Of a stretch of DNA of 64,000 bases, positions 21,661-31,236 are shown piece by piece. The notes beneath the pieces were generated by a model that was not told the origin of the DNA, did not search any database, and worked only from the letters and a program-made list of their open reading frames with translations. The position numbers were made by a program, and so were the translations under genes. The stretch is from Cordilura impudica (taxonomy: Eukaryota > Arthropoda > Insecta > Diptera > Scathophagidae), in contig OY821521.1 of NCBI GenBank assembly GCA_963682025.1, positions 114,116,080-114,180,079 on the forward strand, given 5' to 3'. Position 1 is the stretch's first letter. Every line of letters begins with the position of its first letter.

Positions 21661-23102
21661 ATGATGATATTTCCACTGCAGACAGTGACCGCAAAATTAA
21701 TGAACTATTCTAATTCCGACTATATTCCTATTATGGACAGGGAAGTAATCATATGGCAGGATTTTGATTACTTTAGGCATACTACAAACCTGACAATGTA
21801 CTCAGAAATAGCCGACGAAACCAAACACCTTACAAAACATTTTCCTTTGTCTCATATGTTGAAAGTTTTGGAATTGGATGTTACCCGAATAAGAGCAATT
21901 TTGGCATCATTTGACATTCACCACAGACATGCTAGAAGCATTAATATTTTAGGCACTGCCCTTAAGGTAGTTGCTGGTACACCAGATTTTGATGATTTCG
22001 AGAATGTAAAAGTCAAGCTACATGAGATCATTGAATCAGAAAATAGACAAATACTGGTAAACACAAAAACACATGATCAGATAAACAAAATTTCGGAAGC
22101 CGTTAATGTTATTATTAAAAATTCCAAATTGATACGGGGCATTTATATGAAACGCTACTGGCAAGAAATAGAATAATGGTGTCAGAACTTGAAACTTTGA
22201 TGCTGTCCATAACTCTTGCAAAGATAGGAATAATTAACCCTGTAATTCTGGATTCTGAAGATTTAACAAAAATTGTAAATGTGCGCTCTACAAATACCAC
22301 TGTGGCTGATACAATGGAGGTATCATTTATTAAAGTCTTATTAGATAATAATTTTTTGCATTTTGTCATTAAATATCCTAAGCCTAGAATAGAATGTAAG
22401 GTAAGTTTATTTCCTGTCCAACATAATGGTACAATATTGCATCTTGATAAAGACAACATCGTAGCTGACTGTGGAAATAAAATAATCGCCATTGGAAATT
22501 GCAGCGCAACACTTACGACAACTTTCTGTAAGGAGCTATCCCACATGTGCTAAACAACTGCACTCTGGTGGAATAACCCGATACGATACTCGGCCCAGTC
22601 ATCATAATCCTTTGGTTGTCATTGATGACGGTATTATTATCATCAACGACGACTCTGCCGTAATAAAGATGACTGAACACTCTATAAAAACAGTCACCGG
22701 TACATACTTAATTACCTTTGATGACGAGATCCAGGTGAATGGGTCCATTTATAAAAACTTGAAACAAAATCTGAAAAAATACCAAGCTCAGCTAGTATGG
22801 CAACTTTAAATATCACTGGGCACCAGGAAATACTAAGCCTCCCATACCTCCGGAAATTGGGAATCAAAAACCTGCAGTACATTGGGGAGGTCGAACATAA
22901 ACTTATCATTGGCCCAACGATCTCCACAGTTGTTATAATTGGCATTCTACTAACCTATTGCCTAGTTTCTAAAGTACGTCAGAGGCAAATGAGGAAACGC
23001 CAGGATAATGCCATACAGGTTACTATTGACAGCTTTAAGAGAACCGAGGACGGCTTTCACTTGAGTGAGGGAGGAGTTAACGATGGCACGTGTGACATAT
23101 GA
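21661..23102 (+). pseudogene. env: Errantivirus Env (fusion-protein type), frameshifted
   Basis: Envelope glycoprotein of the errantivirus, of the class related to baculovirus F proteins. ATG 21,661 follows the acceptor site. The first frame ends at 22,176. Further segments follow in other frames (22,176-22,553, 22,492-22,809, 22,797-23,102), so there are three breaks. A minimal furin-like RHAR lies near 21,925-21,940, followed by a hydrophobic INILGTALKVVAG stretch like a fusion region. Near the end, TVVIIGILLTYCLV is a transmembrane segment followed by a basic cytoplasmic tail (KVRQRQMRKRQ). The span would fit about 480 residues, near the usual gypsy length. Confidence 0.8.
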
Positions 23103-23409
23103 GGTGATACCCAAATAGTACGCTTAATGTTTACCATGTCTACCAATTCGAACAAAACATTCTCAAGCTTTATACTTAGGTTTGTTTCTCATAAAAATGG
23201 TAATACTATTCCACACACACGTTGCACTGTCAGCAAGTAGACAACAAACAAGAAACGCAATAAGCTCACTTTAAGTAGACGCTATTGTTCTTTTAGTTAG
23301 TCAGTTAAGAATTAGAACTAAACAGGTTTGGTAATAAAATCTTAATTTAAGTAAAAATAGCATAAAAATAAAGTGAACTTTATAAATAAAAACCCACTTA
23401 AAAGTAATT
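23075..23409 (+). repeat. 3' LTR of the errantivirus (with polypurine tract just upstream)
   Basis: 335-bp partner of 15,768-16,104. It is preceded by the purine tract GAGTGAGGGAGG (23,063-23,074), which doubles as the last env codons. TATA at 23,410-23,413 matches the left target duplication. Confidence 0.93.
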
Positions 23410-23413
23410 TATA

Positions 23414-23677
23414 TATGAAATAGTTAAAATTATGAAAAAACATTTATTATATTTGTACCTTTCCTTACTTTTGTAACCTCTCTTGTTTACCTAGCTAATA
23501 ATTTTGTTGCAACCTCCTCTAGTGTTGCAAGGTGGCCGGTAATGTTTAAGCACAAATTCTTTGATTTTGCTTATTAATTTTAGTTTGCCCTTTTGCAAAA
23601 CCTTACCCTCTTTAGGGTTAATTTCAAGTTGGGATCTAAGTTCCACTCCTTTTTGTAAACATCTTTGTAGGGAGTAT
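23414..23677. other. Unassigned AT-rich sequence
   Basis: About 260 bp between the errantivirus and the minus-strand relic at 23,678. No motif recognised; it is probably part of the sequence the errantivirus inserted into. Confidence 0.4.
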
Positions 23678-24006
23678 TTACATAGATTCTAACGAGTTAA
23701 CCGTTAACGGCATCAAAAAACATTGCTTGTTGCCACTTTCTACCTTAGTTAGTCGGGGGTCACACAAGGCAATTTTTATTGCGCAACTTTTTGGCAATTC
23801 TCTTTTGAACTTGCTTTTATCTCCACACACGACAATTTCTTCGGCAATTTTACTGTTTTGTTTTGCTTTTAGTTTCTTATAATTTGACATTTGTGCTCTA
23901 GTCCCGATCCAAATATTCTTTGCATTTAACATAATAAATGCAATGGTTTTCCTCCACCAAAGTTATTAATTTTTCAATTAAGTCCCGATTCCATTTAAAC
24001 GCCATT
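23678..24006 (-). pseudogene. Short MADF/Myb-SANT-like relic
   Basis: From an ATG at 24,006 the minus strand reads MAFKWNRDLIEKLITLVEEN and CIYYVKCKEYLDRD, then a stop. Another frame continues with NYKKLKAKQNSKIAEEIV and an 84-residue open end at 23,678. The order (hydrophobic helix with L-I-x-L-V, then a Tyr/Lys-rich stretch, then KIAEEI) resembles a MADF domain. MADF domains are DNA-binding modules found in host regulators and in the second ORF of PIF/Harbinger transposons. Broken and short, so the call is tentative. Confidence 0.4.
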
Positions 24007-24633
24007 TTAATAAAGTAAACAATAATTACGAATTATTCACCCAAGAAGCGAAACACCGAATGAAAAGAAATGTCAAATATTCAACAAAAAAAAAAGCGAA
24101 TGAGAGAATTGCTTGAAATAGCCGAGAACCGGTAATTATTTTTCCCTTTTTATTCCCCTCATCGCAAACATCTATAAACTCAAGAATTGCGCAACTAAAA
24201 TCGTCGTGTGTGAACTGCGACTTAGATGTAACTTTTTAATCTATTCAAAGGTTTTTCCTATCTTTTTACCTTAAATTGTGTGCTTAAAAATATTTTGATA
24301 TTTTTTGTTAATAAAATTTTAGTTTTAATTTGTTGCAATACTTTTATGTAAATTCTCAAAATATTGTATGTATTGAATAAGTTAAGTTTTTTAATTGATT
24401 TGATGATAGTAAATAAAATAAAAAATAAAAAAAAAAATAATCTCCGTTTGAACATCAAGACGAACACGTCGTTCACACGGATCTCCAGCTTTTGATATAC
24501 AGTTAATTTTAAAGGTAATTTAATTTTAAATAAAATACAGAGAATTTTCTCTTTATTAATAAAATCCTAAAAATATTTGTTTTTCTTTATTTCCAATAAC
24601 CTCCTGCATTTACGGCAAACAAAATGAATGCAT
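24007..24633. other. AT-rich spacer with inverted-repeat-like similarity
   Basis: No gene seen. About 24,188-24,222 (TTGCGCAAC...GTGTGTGA...GCGAC) resembles the reverse complement of 23,755-23,790 (about 27 of 35 bases), so the two may be ends of a decayed inverted-repeat element. A third related stretch with GTTCACACGG lies near 24,471. Confidence 0.4.
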
Positions 24634-25078
24634 GAGTAGTTGAGTATCTATGTGGACAATGTGAATCAGTGATGCAAAAGGTGGCACAAGTGGGCTATTT
24701 GTGGCACTTCTGAATGTTTGATGGCCCTGTGGTACACTCTAATCTATTTTGGCCCTTTCAGTTCAAAATTCAACTTACTACTTTAAAATGTTGAGTACAT
24801 TGTTCAATGTAATTTTTTCCCTGTTTCGAACACTACTTTTATTTACAGCATTATTTTGTTTGTCAAAGAAAAAACTACGTTTATTTGCAAATCTGTCTTG
24901 TTTTGAATAAAAATTCTTTTAAGTACATATACCAAGTAAATACAAAAAAAATGTAGGCTATCAAATAAAGGTAACGGTAAAAATTCTACATAAATAAAAT
25001 TTTATATTGAAAAATACAATTTCGTGTTGCTTTTGATATTTGTGAAACATAAAGTTGTGCTATTTAACTGAAACAAAA

Positions 25079-25755
25079 ATGGACAAGTTTCTAAAACGGT
25101 AAGGTTAAATATATACTTTTATATATCATAGTTATTATAAAAATTTTTATATTTTTAGAGACAATTCATGTTTTGATCAATGTGATCCAATGTTGTCTTT
25201 AAAAAAAATCCAATAGAAAATTTATAGCAGATTGCATTAAATCTTACCATGGCTAAAAGAATTGGAAAATGGTAAAAAATGTATATTGGGTGATATAAGC
25301 ATATCTAGAAGTCAGTATCACATACAAAGACATGCTGAGTCTGAGTACTACAACAAAAATGAAAGCGATGCTAAAAGCCATTCAACAATTGAAAACTTCA
25401 TTTCAAAGACAACATCTGCAGATTCTGTAAGCAACAACTTTTTGTGGCCGAACATAACTTGCCATTTGCAATATTAGACCATCTAAACCACGTATTGAAA
25501 AATGGTATTACTGATTCTAATATTGTAAAAAATTTGGTCATAAATCGAAATAAAGGCACAAAATAGTGAAGGACTGTATTGGGCCTTCCAATTCCAAACA
25601 AGTTATCAATTTATACCAACATCAGTATTTTTCTATAAGTATTGACGAAAGTACTGATCGGTCGGTGTCTCAAAATTTAGCTATTTTGATTCATATATAT
25701 GATGGTGTTTGTGCTGACCGTTTTTTAAGCGTTAATTCATGTTTCCGATGGGACA
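25079..25755 (+). pseudogene. hAT-1 transposase, N-terminal part
   Basis: Begins MDKFLKR at ATG 25,079, a common start for ZBED/hAT transposases. A likely 60-nt intron follows (GTAAGG at 25,099, TTTTTAG ending 25,158), and coding then resumes with DNSCFDQCDPML. Later frames read SRSQYHIQRHAESEYYN and, from about 25,566, IDESTDRSVSQNLAILIHIYDG, which carries the DESTD catalytic-region motif typical of hAT enzymes. Frames are interrupted by stops, and the gene is cut at 25,755 by Transib. Confidence 0.75.
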
Positions 25756-25793
25756 CACAGTGGGCGATTGGGCCTCGCTAGCGGCATTTAATT
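25756..25793 (+). repeat. Left terminal inverted repeat of Transib
   Basis: 38 bp starting with the RAG-type heptamer CACAGTG (25,756-25,762). It differs from the right repeat at one position (25,778, C against T). Transposase is expected to nick next to the heptamer. No clear nonamer-like A run is visible at 12- or 23-bp spacing. Confidence 0.95.
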
Positions 25794-26222
25794 CAAATTT
25801 TCAAATTTGAAAAAGCGTTAATTTTTTTTCACAAATCGATAACAGATGCTTTGATTAGATTTTTGGCGGTTTTTTATAAGCTCTACGATCAGCCGATCAT
25901 CAGCTGTGAGCTGTCAAACACAAAATATGTTTTAGCAAGTGCTTTACAATATTTTTTCTTTGTTGTGCGCATTGATTTCGAGCTCCTTGGAAATTTACAA
26001 TTTTTACTTGTTTTATTAAAAGTGTGGCTTTTTATTAACTTCAAGGTATGTATTACATAAAAAATCAGTGTTTGTGACCGGTCTATAAATGTGTTGTTCA
26101 TAAAACGTAGTGGTAATTAAGTGTATTAACAACTAGCCCGCACTAGCGTGCACCTGTCGTTCGTGGAGTAGAACTTACAAGATTCGCACGGATTCGGTCT
26201 AACTCTTTTTTTAGCTAGAAGT

Positions 26223-28309
26223 ATGAGTCATTGTGCGTCCAAAATGTGTAATATGAACTGCTATTACCTGCTAACCTTTAAATCATGGCACTTTTTAGGA
26301 ACAATGTCGGTAGCAAAACGGGTACTTTTTTTAGTATGGCATGAAGAAGCGATCCCAACCAAGAAGTTTCTCACCATGGAAAACTTTGTATTTGGTACTG
26401 TTCTCAAAAACCTTAAATATACTCAGGAGGAGCAGTACGAGATTGGCAAAAAGCTGCGAAATTTTAATAGTAAGCTTGTAGAAAAGTGGAAAAACTGTAG
26501 AAGAAATAAGGTTTTTTTTGAAAACAAAAACCAGGAATGGCTAGATACGCCGTTAGTATTGATTGAAAGATCATCTTCCGAAATTATTGGACGTCCACAA
26601 AAAGATATTTCGGAGTGTTGCAAAAAAACGCAAGTTAAGAAATTGTCAGGCCTTACTGAAGATGTGCCATCAGAAGCATTGTTGGTCGCTGCAAGCTGCA
26701 GCTTGTATAAAGGTGGAAAACGTAGTGCTTCACAGGTGGTGTCAATGGTAAACGCCGACGAAGAGTTTAGCGGTAAGATTTTGAAAACTATGAGTACCCC
26801 TCAGCGTCTACCGACAAAATTTTCTGATGAAAAAGCACTGGCGCTATTTGTAGATGTTGGACATACCAAGTACACATGGAATTTGTCAAAGAGAGCCGCT
26901 AAAGGGCAAAACGCCGATATATATCCATGCTACGACAAACTGCGTTGTGCGAAAAAAAAAAATGCTATCCTAGTGTCATCACGGTCACTGATCATTTCGC
27001 TGAAGTACCATTACAAAGCTTAGTAGACCATACGATTGCTAGGATTATTGAAGCACACCCAGAAAGTTTTCAAAACCATATTGAAAATAATAATAACACC
27101 CAATTAACTGCTACCTACAAATGGGGTTGTGATGGCAGCAGCGGCCATTCTACTTACAGGCAAAAATTTAATGACTTCGATGGAGACATGATAGATCAAT
27201 ATTTATTTTCAATTTGTATGGTACCATTGATAGTGCAGAAAGGACCGACAGTTTTATGGAAAAACAATCGGCCTTCTTCTACCCGATATTGTCGACCCAT
27301 TAAATTACTTTGCGAGAAAGAATCGGCAGACTTGTCTCGCAGAGAAATTCAAAACATTAACAGTCAAATATTAAATATTTTTCCAACATTTGTGAGTACC
27401 TTAAGAATTGATCACCAATTTCATATGACCATGCTTGATGGCAAAACGTTCAGTGTCATATCGGAATCGGCCTCGCAAACATGCGGAATCTGTAGCGCGA
27501 CTCCCAAAAATATGAACGATCTAAATTTGGTGAAAAGCTTTCCTATTAATGCAAACCTATTTGAATATGGCTTATCAAGTCTCCACGCATGGATTAGGTT
27601 TTTCGAGTGTGTTTTGCACATTGCATATAGAATACCAATACAAAAGTGGCAAGCTCGTGGTGCTGACAAGGATGTCGTTGAACAAAATAAAAGAAGTATT
27701 CAGCAGAAGCTAAGGGAAGTAATGCATTTGTTGGTGGATATACCAATGGCTGGTACTGGCAGCACGAACAACGGAAACACTGCAAGGAGGTTTTTCCAAC
27801 AACCAAATTTGGCTGCTCGTATAACAGGAGTAAGCTATGATTTAATATATCGATTTAGCGTAGTCTTACGAGCATTGGCTTGTGGATACGACATAAATTC
27901 GGACGCATTCGGATCGTACGCATTGGAAACTGCCGAAATTTTTGTTAAAGCATACTCCTGGTTTTACATGCCATCGTCTGTTCACAGAATTTTAATTCAT
28001 GGAGCAGATATAATAAACCATTTTTCCCTTCCGATTGGTATGATGTCCGAAGAAGCTCTTGAAGCCAGGAACAAGGACTATCGGAACATACGCGAGAGCA
28101 ATACAAGAAAAAATTGCAGGAAAAATACAATCGAAGATATCATAAATGCTTTATTAGTTTCGTCTGACCCTTTGATATCTTCATTGTCAAATGGGTCTTC
28201 AATTTCGTCTGCAAAAAATATTATTATGGACGATGATGTTAAGAGCTTGCTTTTACTGAAGCATCTAGATATGCCTGATTCTGATTCCGAAGATAATTTT
28301 GATTTTTAA
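26223..28309 (+). CDS. Transib transposase (RAG1-core homologue), one frameshift in an A11 run
   Basis: DDE-type recombinase that cuts at CACAGTG ends and joins the element to new DNA. Frame one runs ATG 26,223-27,023 and frame two 26,927-28,309. Coherent homology switches at the run of 11 A residues (26,952-26,962), so the gene is one indel from open across about 695 codons, the usual Transib size. N-terminal motif: VEKWKNCRRN and NQEWLDTP. Catalytic candidates are D in KWGCDGSSGHSTY (27,131), D in MTMLDGK (about 27,437) and E in EEALEARNKD (about 28,061). A zinc-binding CxxC (TCGICS) follows the second Asp as in RAG1. Other signatures: RPSSTRYCRPI, GSTNNGNTARRFF, VHRILIHGA, LLVSSDPLISSL. 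The C-terminus is acidic. Confidence 0.93.
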
Positions 28310-28470
28310 AATTTGTTTATTGAAGTTAAAAAAAAAATTTTGAAATTAAAAAAAAATTTTAAAAAAATTAAAAAAAAGATTCCGAAGATAATTTTGATTT
28401 ATAAAATTTGTTTATTGAAGTTAAAAAAAAAAATTTGAAATTAAAAAAAAAATTAAAAAAAATTTTAAAA
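28280..28470 (+). repeat. Tandem duplication at the Transib transposase 3' end
   Basis: The segment covering the last codons and stop (GATTCCGAAGATAATTTTG...) at about 28,280-28,375 is repeated at about 28,378-28,465, with T-to-A changes and A-run length differences. The second copy lies after the stop and is non-coding. Confidence 0.85.
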
Positions 28471-28582
28471 ATTAAAAAAATAAATTTAAACAAAATTTTG
28501 TTTTCTTAAAAAATTCTATGACTTTTTTAAGAGCTGTGAAAAAAAACCGACTGAAGATATCTTTTTTCGTTTAGAAGTTATT

Positions 28583-28620
28583 AATTAAATGCCGCTAACG
28601 AGGCCCAATCGCCCACTGTG
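28583..28620 (-). repeat. Right terminal inverted repeat of Transib
   Basis: Reverse complement of the left repeat with one mismatch. It ends ...CGCCCACTGTG at 28,620, directly against the GGACA duplication. Confidence 0.95.
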
Positions 28621-28625
28621 GGACA

Positions 28626-29157
28626 GCGCAATCAATTTTCAATGCAATAATGAACGTTTTAAAGGGAAATGATATACCAATCAGCAACGTAGTAGGAATT
28701 GGGGCCGATAAAGGTAACGGTAAAAACGTAAAGACGATCGTACTTATTTTCACGGCAAGCTGCAGTTGATAGAATAATAGAGCAATGGGATCCTTTGACG
28801 TATTATTTTACATTGACTAATTTCGAGTCACAAGATAAGAAAAAACCAACGTTTATACTAAAAGGTTCACAAGACAACAAAGTAAAATTATACTTTTCAT
28901 TTCTGTCACATGTATTAAAGATTATTAATGATATAAACATCGAAATGCAATGCCAGGACACACGAGTGCACATTATAATGAATAGACTATCCGTTTTGTT
29001 GCGTCAATTGGCTAAAAAATTTTTGAACAATAAAGCTGTTGATGACGATTGCTTAGAATATGTTGATTTAAACATCAATCATCTACCAACCATGGAAATT
29101 TATTGTGGAGCAGCCGTAGAAATATTCATCACTTACATTACGAAGTGCAGAGCATAA
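28626..29157 (+). pseudogene. hAT-1 transposase, later part
   Basis: Continuation of the hAT gene beyond Transib. Fragmentary frames to about 28,770, then QAAVDRIIEQWDPLTYYF and a 120-residue open stretch with HVLKIINDINIEMQ, VLLRQLAKKFLN and ITYITKCRA to a stop at 29,157. This is the middle region of a ZBED/SCAND3-like hAT transposase. The C-terminal dimerisation domain is absent before the right end at 29,364. Confidence 0.7.
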
Positions 29158-29925
29158 AGTGTTAGTTTCAAAAATAACGTCATGCTTTTTTACATAACAT
29201 TTTTGGATTATATAAGAAAAAAATATGATTTAGGAGATTTTTATTTAAACTGGTTTCCAAAATTTGCACCAGATCATGTTTAAAGTGGGGCCCTATCAAA
29301 GGTATTTTGGCCCTTTTAAATTGTCAATTTGGCCCAATACAAAAAAACTCAAAATGCATCACTGACATGAATTGTTGAATGAGAGGTTACATATTGATCT
29401 GCATATATACATACATGAGTTGGTTGCGAATTTTTTTTTTGAAAAATATACCTAAATTTTTTTTCCAGCCCAATTAATATTTCAAACAAATTTTAAGACG
29501 GTTCCACCTAATATAAATTTAAGTTATTCTACCCGATTTGCATTAAAATTTTTCCATAAATAGAAATTAAAATTGTAAATCCAATTTAAATGAACATGAC
29601 AAAACCCACTCGGTATTGGAAAAATAAACATGAAGGTTAAATAAATAAAAATTTTATAAACCCAATGTAGAAACCTAAGAAAATTAAGATGGAATAACAG
29701 GTAACATGGTAGGGAGGGCAATAGGGGCACTCCATCTAGTCCCCACCTAAGGGTAAGTATATCCGTCCATCCCTTAGATTCCATAGTTTTTGACAGTTTT
29801 TTTTCTAATCGCAAGTGAAAATATCTGTAGTGCGGTTTCCCTGGGTCTTAACAAGATCCCATACATCCGGCGAGCTAGGCCCCACGTCAGCATGTGCGAC
29901 CTGTTAAGGCTCAGGGAAACGGAAG

Positions 29926-31030
29926 CAGAAGTTTACTCGACAAGTTTAAACCCAGCAATAGACCGATTTAAGAAGCAAAAAATTTTTATATCCTTGATAG
30001 GAACTTAATTAACAATCTAAAATATTTTTTAACATCCGTGCACCGGGAAAGCACCAATTGTTCCTACTTTATTTAATTTTTGTATACGTCTCCTAAGGTC
30101 ATGCCTGTTTTGATTTCTGGAATTTTAATTAAATATGTGTAAATCACTATTTACATTTAGCCGAAATCGAAACATGCTTTGAAACTTTAGTCCACACTTC
30201 AACAATTTAATTTAATTTTTGTGATTTTTTTTAATTTGCTTTGGTCAGTTAGGGTTATTTCTGGAATATAAGAATTTCGTTCTAAATGAACCGGTTACTT
30301 ATCCGAAATAATTTTTATAGTACAAAATAGTAGCAAATACTCGGAAACAATTTAAAGTCTCAATTTTAAAATTTTTTATTTTTTTGATGGATGGATATAC
30401 TTACTTTAACGGTTTTTTATAAATAAATGGTTTGGTTTTGGTAACTACATTGAGTTAAACTGTTTACTGAAAATTTACTGAAATTTATTAAACTATATAT
30501 TGGAATTTTACATTGAAAATTATATTGACTTATATACTGAAAATTATATATTTAGAATTATATTGAAACTTTATTGAAGTTTATTGATTTTTTTTCGAAT
30601 TTTGTTAACTTTTGCGTGGGTTCGATTAGAACCAAACAATCTAATCAATTTACACTAATTTAAGGCTTAAACACTTTTCATGTCACGGCATAACTTGTTG
30701 TTCGATTGTAACTAAAATTTTTATCAATTTAAATTAACTTAAATTTATAAAATTCTCGTTTGTTTGCCGTATAACTTGTTCTATTAGAACTAAATTATAA
30801 TTAATTTGAACTCGGAATACTTTCCTTTAACTGCATTGCGTTTGTTCAAATTTTAATCGGCTCATTCTAACTCAACTTTATAACCTTCTCATTTACTTAC
30901 TGCATGACATTTGTTCTATTGGAGCAGCGTTTGGATTTAATTGGATTTAAATTTACCTAAAATGGGTAACATCTCTTTATCATTGCAATCGTTGTCTTTA
31001 TACCAACGCTCATTCATACATTTCATTCAT
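29926..31030 (+). other. Leader of X with degenerate tandem repeats
   Basis: AT-rich 1.1 kb without open frames. From about 30,600 to 30,960 a unit of roughly 80-110 bp recurs about five times in diverged form. Each holds a variant of GCATAACTTGTT followed by CTATTAGAACTAAA. Function unknown. Confidence 0.5.
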
Positions 31031-31035
31031 TTATA

Positions 31036-31236
31036 TTGTCCGAATATACTCCGGGGAGTTTAGCTTTGGCTTTAGCCGAGAACGTTTGTTTAATTTGCCA
31101 GGAAAGTTACGGTAATACCAGTAATTTAGTTTCTACCAGGTGTAGACCCATTTTTCACCACCAGTGCATTTTTAATTTCCTTAACGTCTCAACTTGTTGT
31201 CCGCAATGTAATAATACTGTCACTAAAAACAGTTAA
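31036..31236 (+). pseudogene. RING-finger-like domain upstream of X gag
   Basis: A 66-codon open stretch with the spacing of a RING/RING-H2 domain: CLICQ, then CRPIFHHQC, then CCPQC (C-x2-C ... C-x4-H-x2-C ... C-x2-C). RING domains usually act as E3 ubiquitin ligases. The frame starts without ATG (TTG at 31,036, possibly a mutated ATG) and ends 180 nt before the gag frame. It may have been the N-terminus of X Gag or a separate small ORF. Absence of a start codon and the decayed neighbourhood suggest it is not functional. Confidence 0.7.

Larger units (their letters stand above)
15768..23409 (+). mobile_element. Errantivirus (gypsy-type endogenous retrovirus of insects)
   Basis: 7,642 bp with LTRs 15,768-16,104 and 23,075-23,409, starting AGTTAAC and ending AAGTAATT. 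It is flanked by TATA duplications (15,764-15,767 and 23,410-23,413), the target preference known for errantiviruses. Gag, pol and env occur in order on the plus strand. LTRs differ at about 8-10 positions (~97% identity), older than Gypsy-1. All three genes carry frame changes, pol has a deletion between protease and RT, and the integrase holds a ~1.1-kb foreign insert. The copy is not functional as it stands. Confidence 0.93.
25756..28620 (+). mobile_element. Transib DNA transposon, nearly intact
   Basis: 2,865 bp with 38-bp terminal inverted repeats (37 of 38 identical) beginning CACAGTGGGCGATTGG. It is flanked by a perfect 5-bp duplication GGACA (25,751-25,755 and 28,621-28,625). CACAGTG equals the consensus heptamer of V(D)J recombination signals. 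A 5-bp duplication and CAC-type ends are defining traits of Transib, the transposon superfamily from which the RAG1 core is thought to derive. The transposase covers most of the interior (26,223-28,309). It sits inside hAT-1. Confidence 0.96.
24667..29364 (+). mobile_element. hAT transposon 'hAT-1', interrupted by Transib
   Basis: Ends CAGTGATGCAAAAGG and (reverse) CAGTGATGCATTTTG share a 10-bp terminal inverted repeat. The 8-bp flanks ATGTGAAT (24,659-24,666) and ACATGAAT (29,365-29,372) are an imperfect target duplication. The paralogous repeats at 37,975 and 46,010 show the uninterrupted site (GACAATGTGAATTGCTGAATG). Removing Transib (25,756-28,620) and one GGACA leaves about 1.83 kb, too short for a full hAT transposase, so this was a deletion derivative before Transib arrived. 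Confidence 0.9.
24634..29925 (+). repeat. Left LTR-like repeat of X (interrupted by hAT-1)
   Basis: Pieces 24,634-24,666 and about 29,365-29,925 match 37,949-38,822 (shared starts TGAGTAGTTGAGTATC; shared ends CTCAGGGAAACGGAAGC). Relative to the right copy it lacks about 262 bp (38,063-38,325), with the junction in an A-rich stretch near 29,436. Confidence 0.7.

Noticed and set aside
24258..24476. Minus-strand 72-codon Lys/Ile/Phe-rich frame
   Set aside because: AT-rich sequence with biased composition and no motif; consistent with chance.
25762..25800. V(D)J-type nonamer following the Transib heptamer
   Set aside because: At 12- and 23-bp spacing I see only AT-rich sequence without a convincing ACAAAAACC match, so I claim only the heptamer.
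29790..30008. Short plus-strand frame (LNKIPYIRRARPHVSMC...) as a gene
   Set aside because: It lies across the end of the X LTR-like repeat, which is present in three copies with differing frames.
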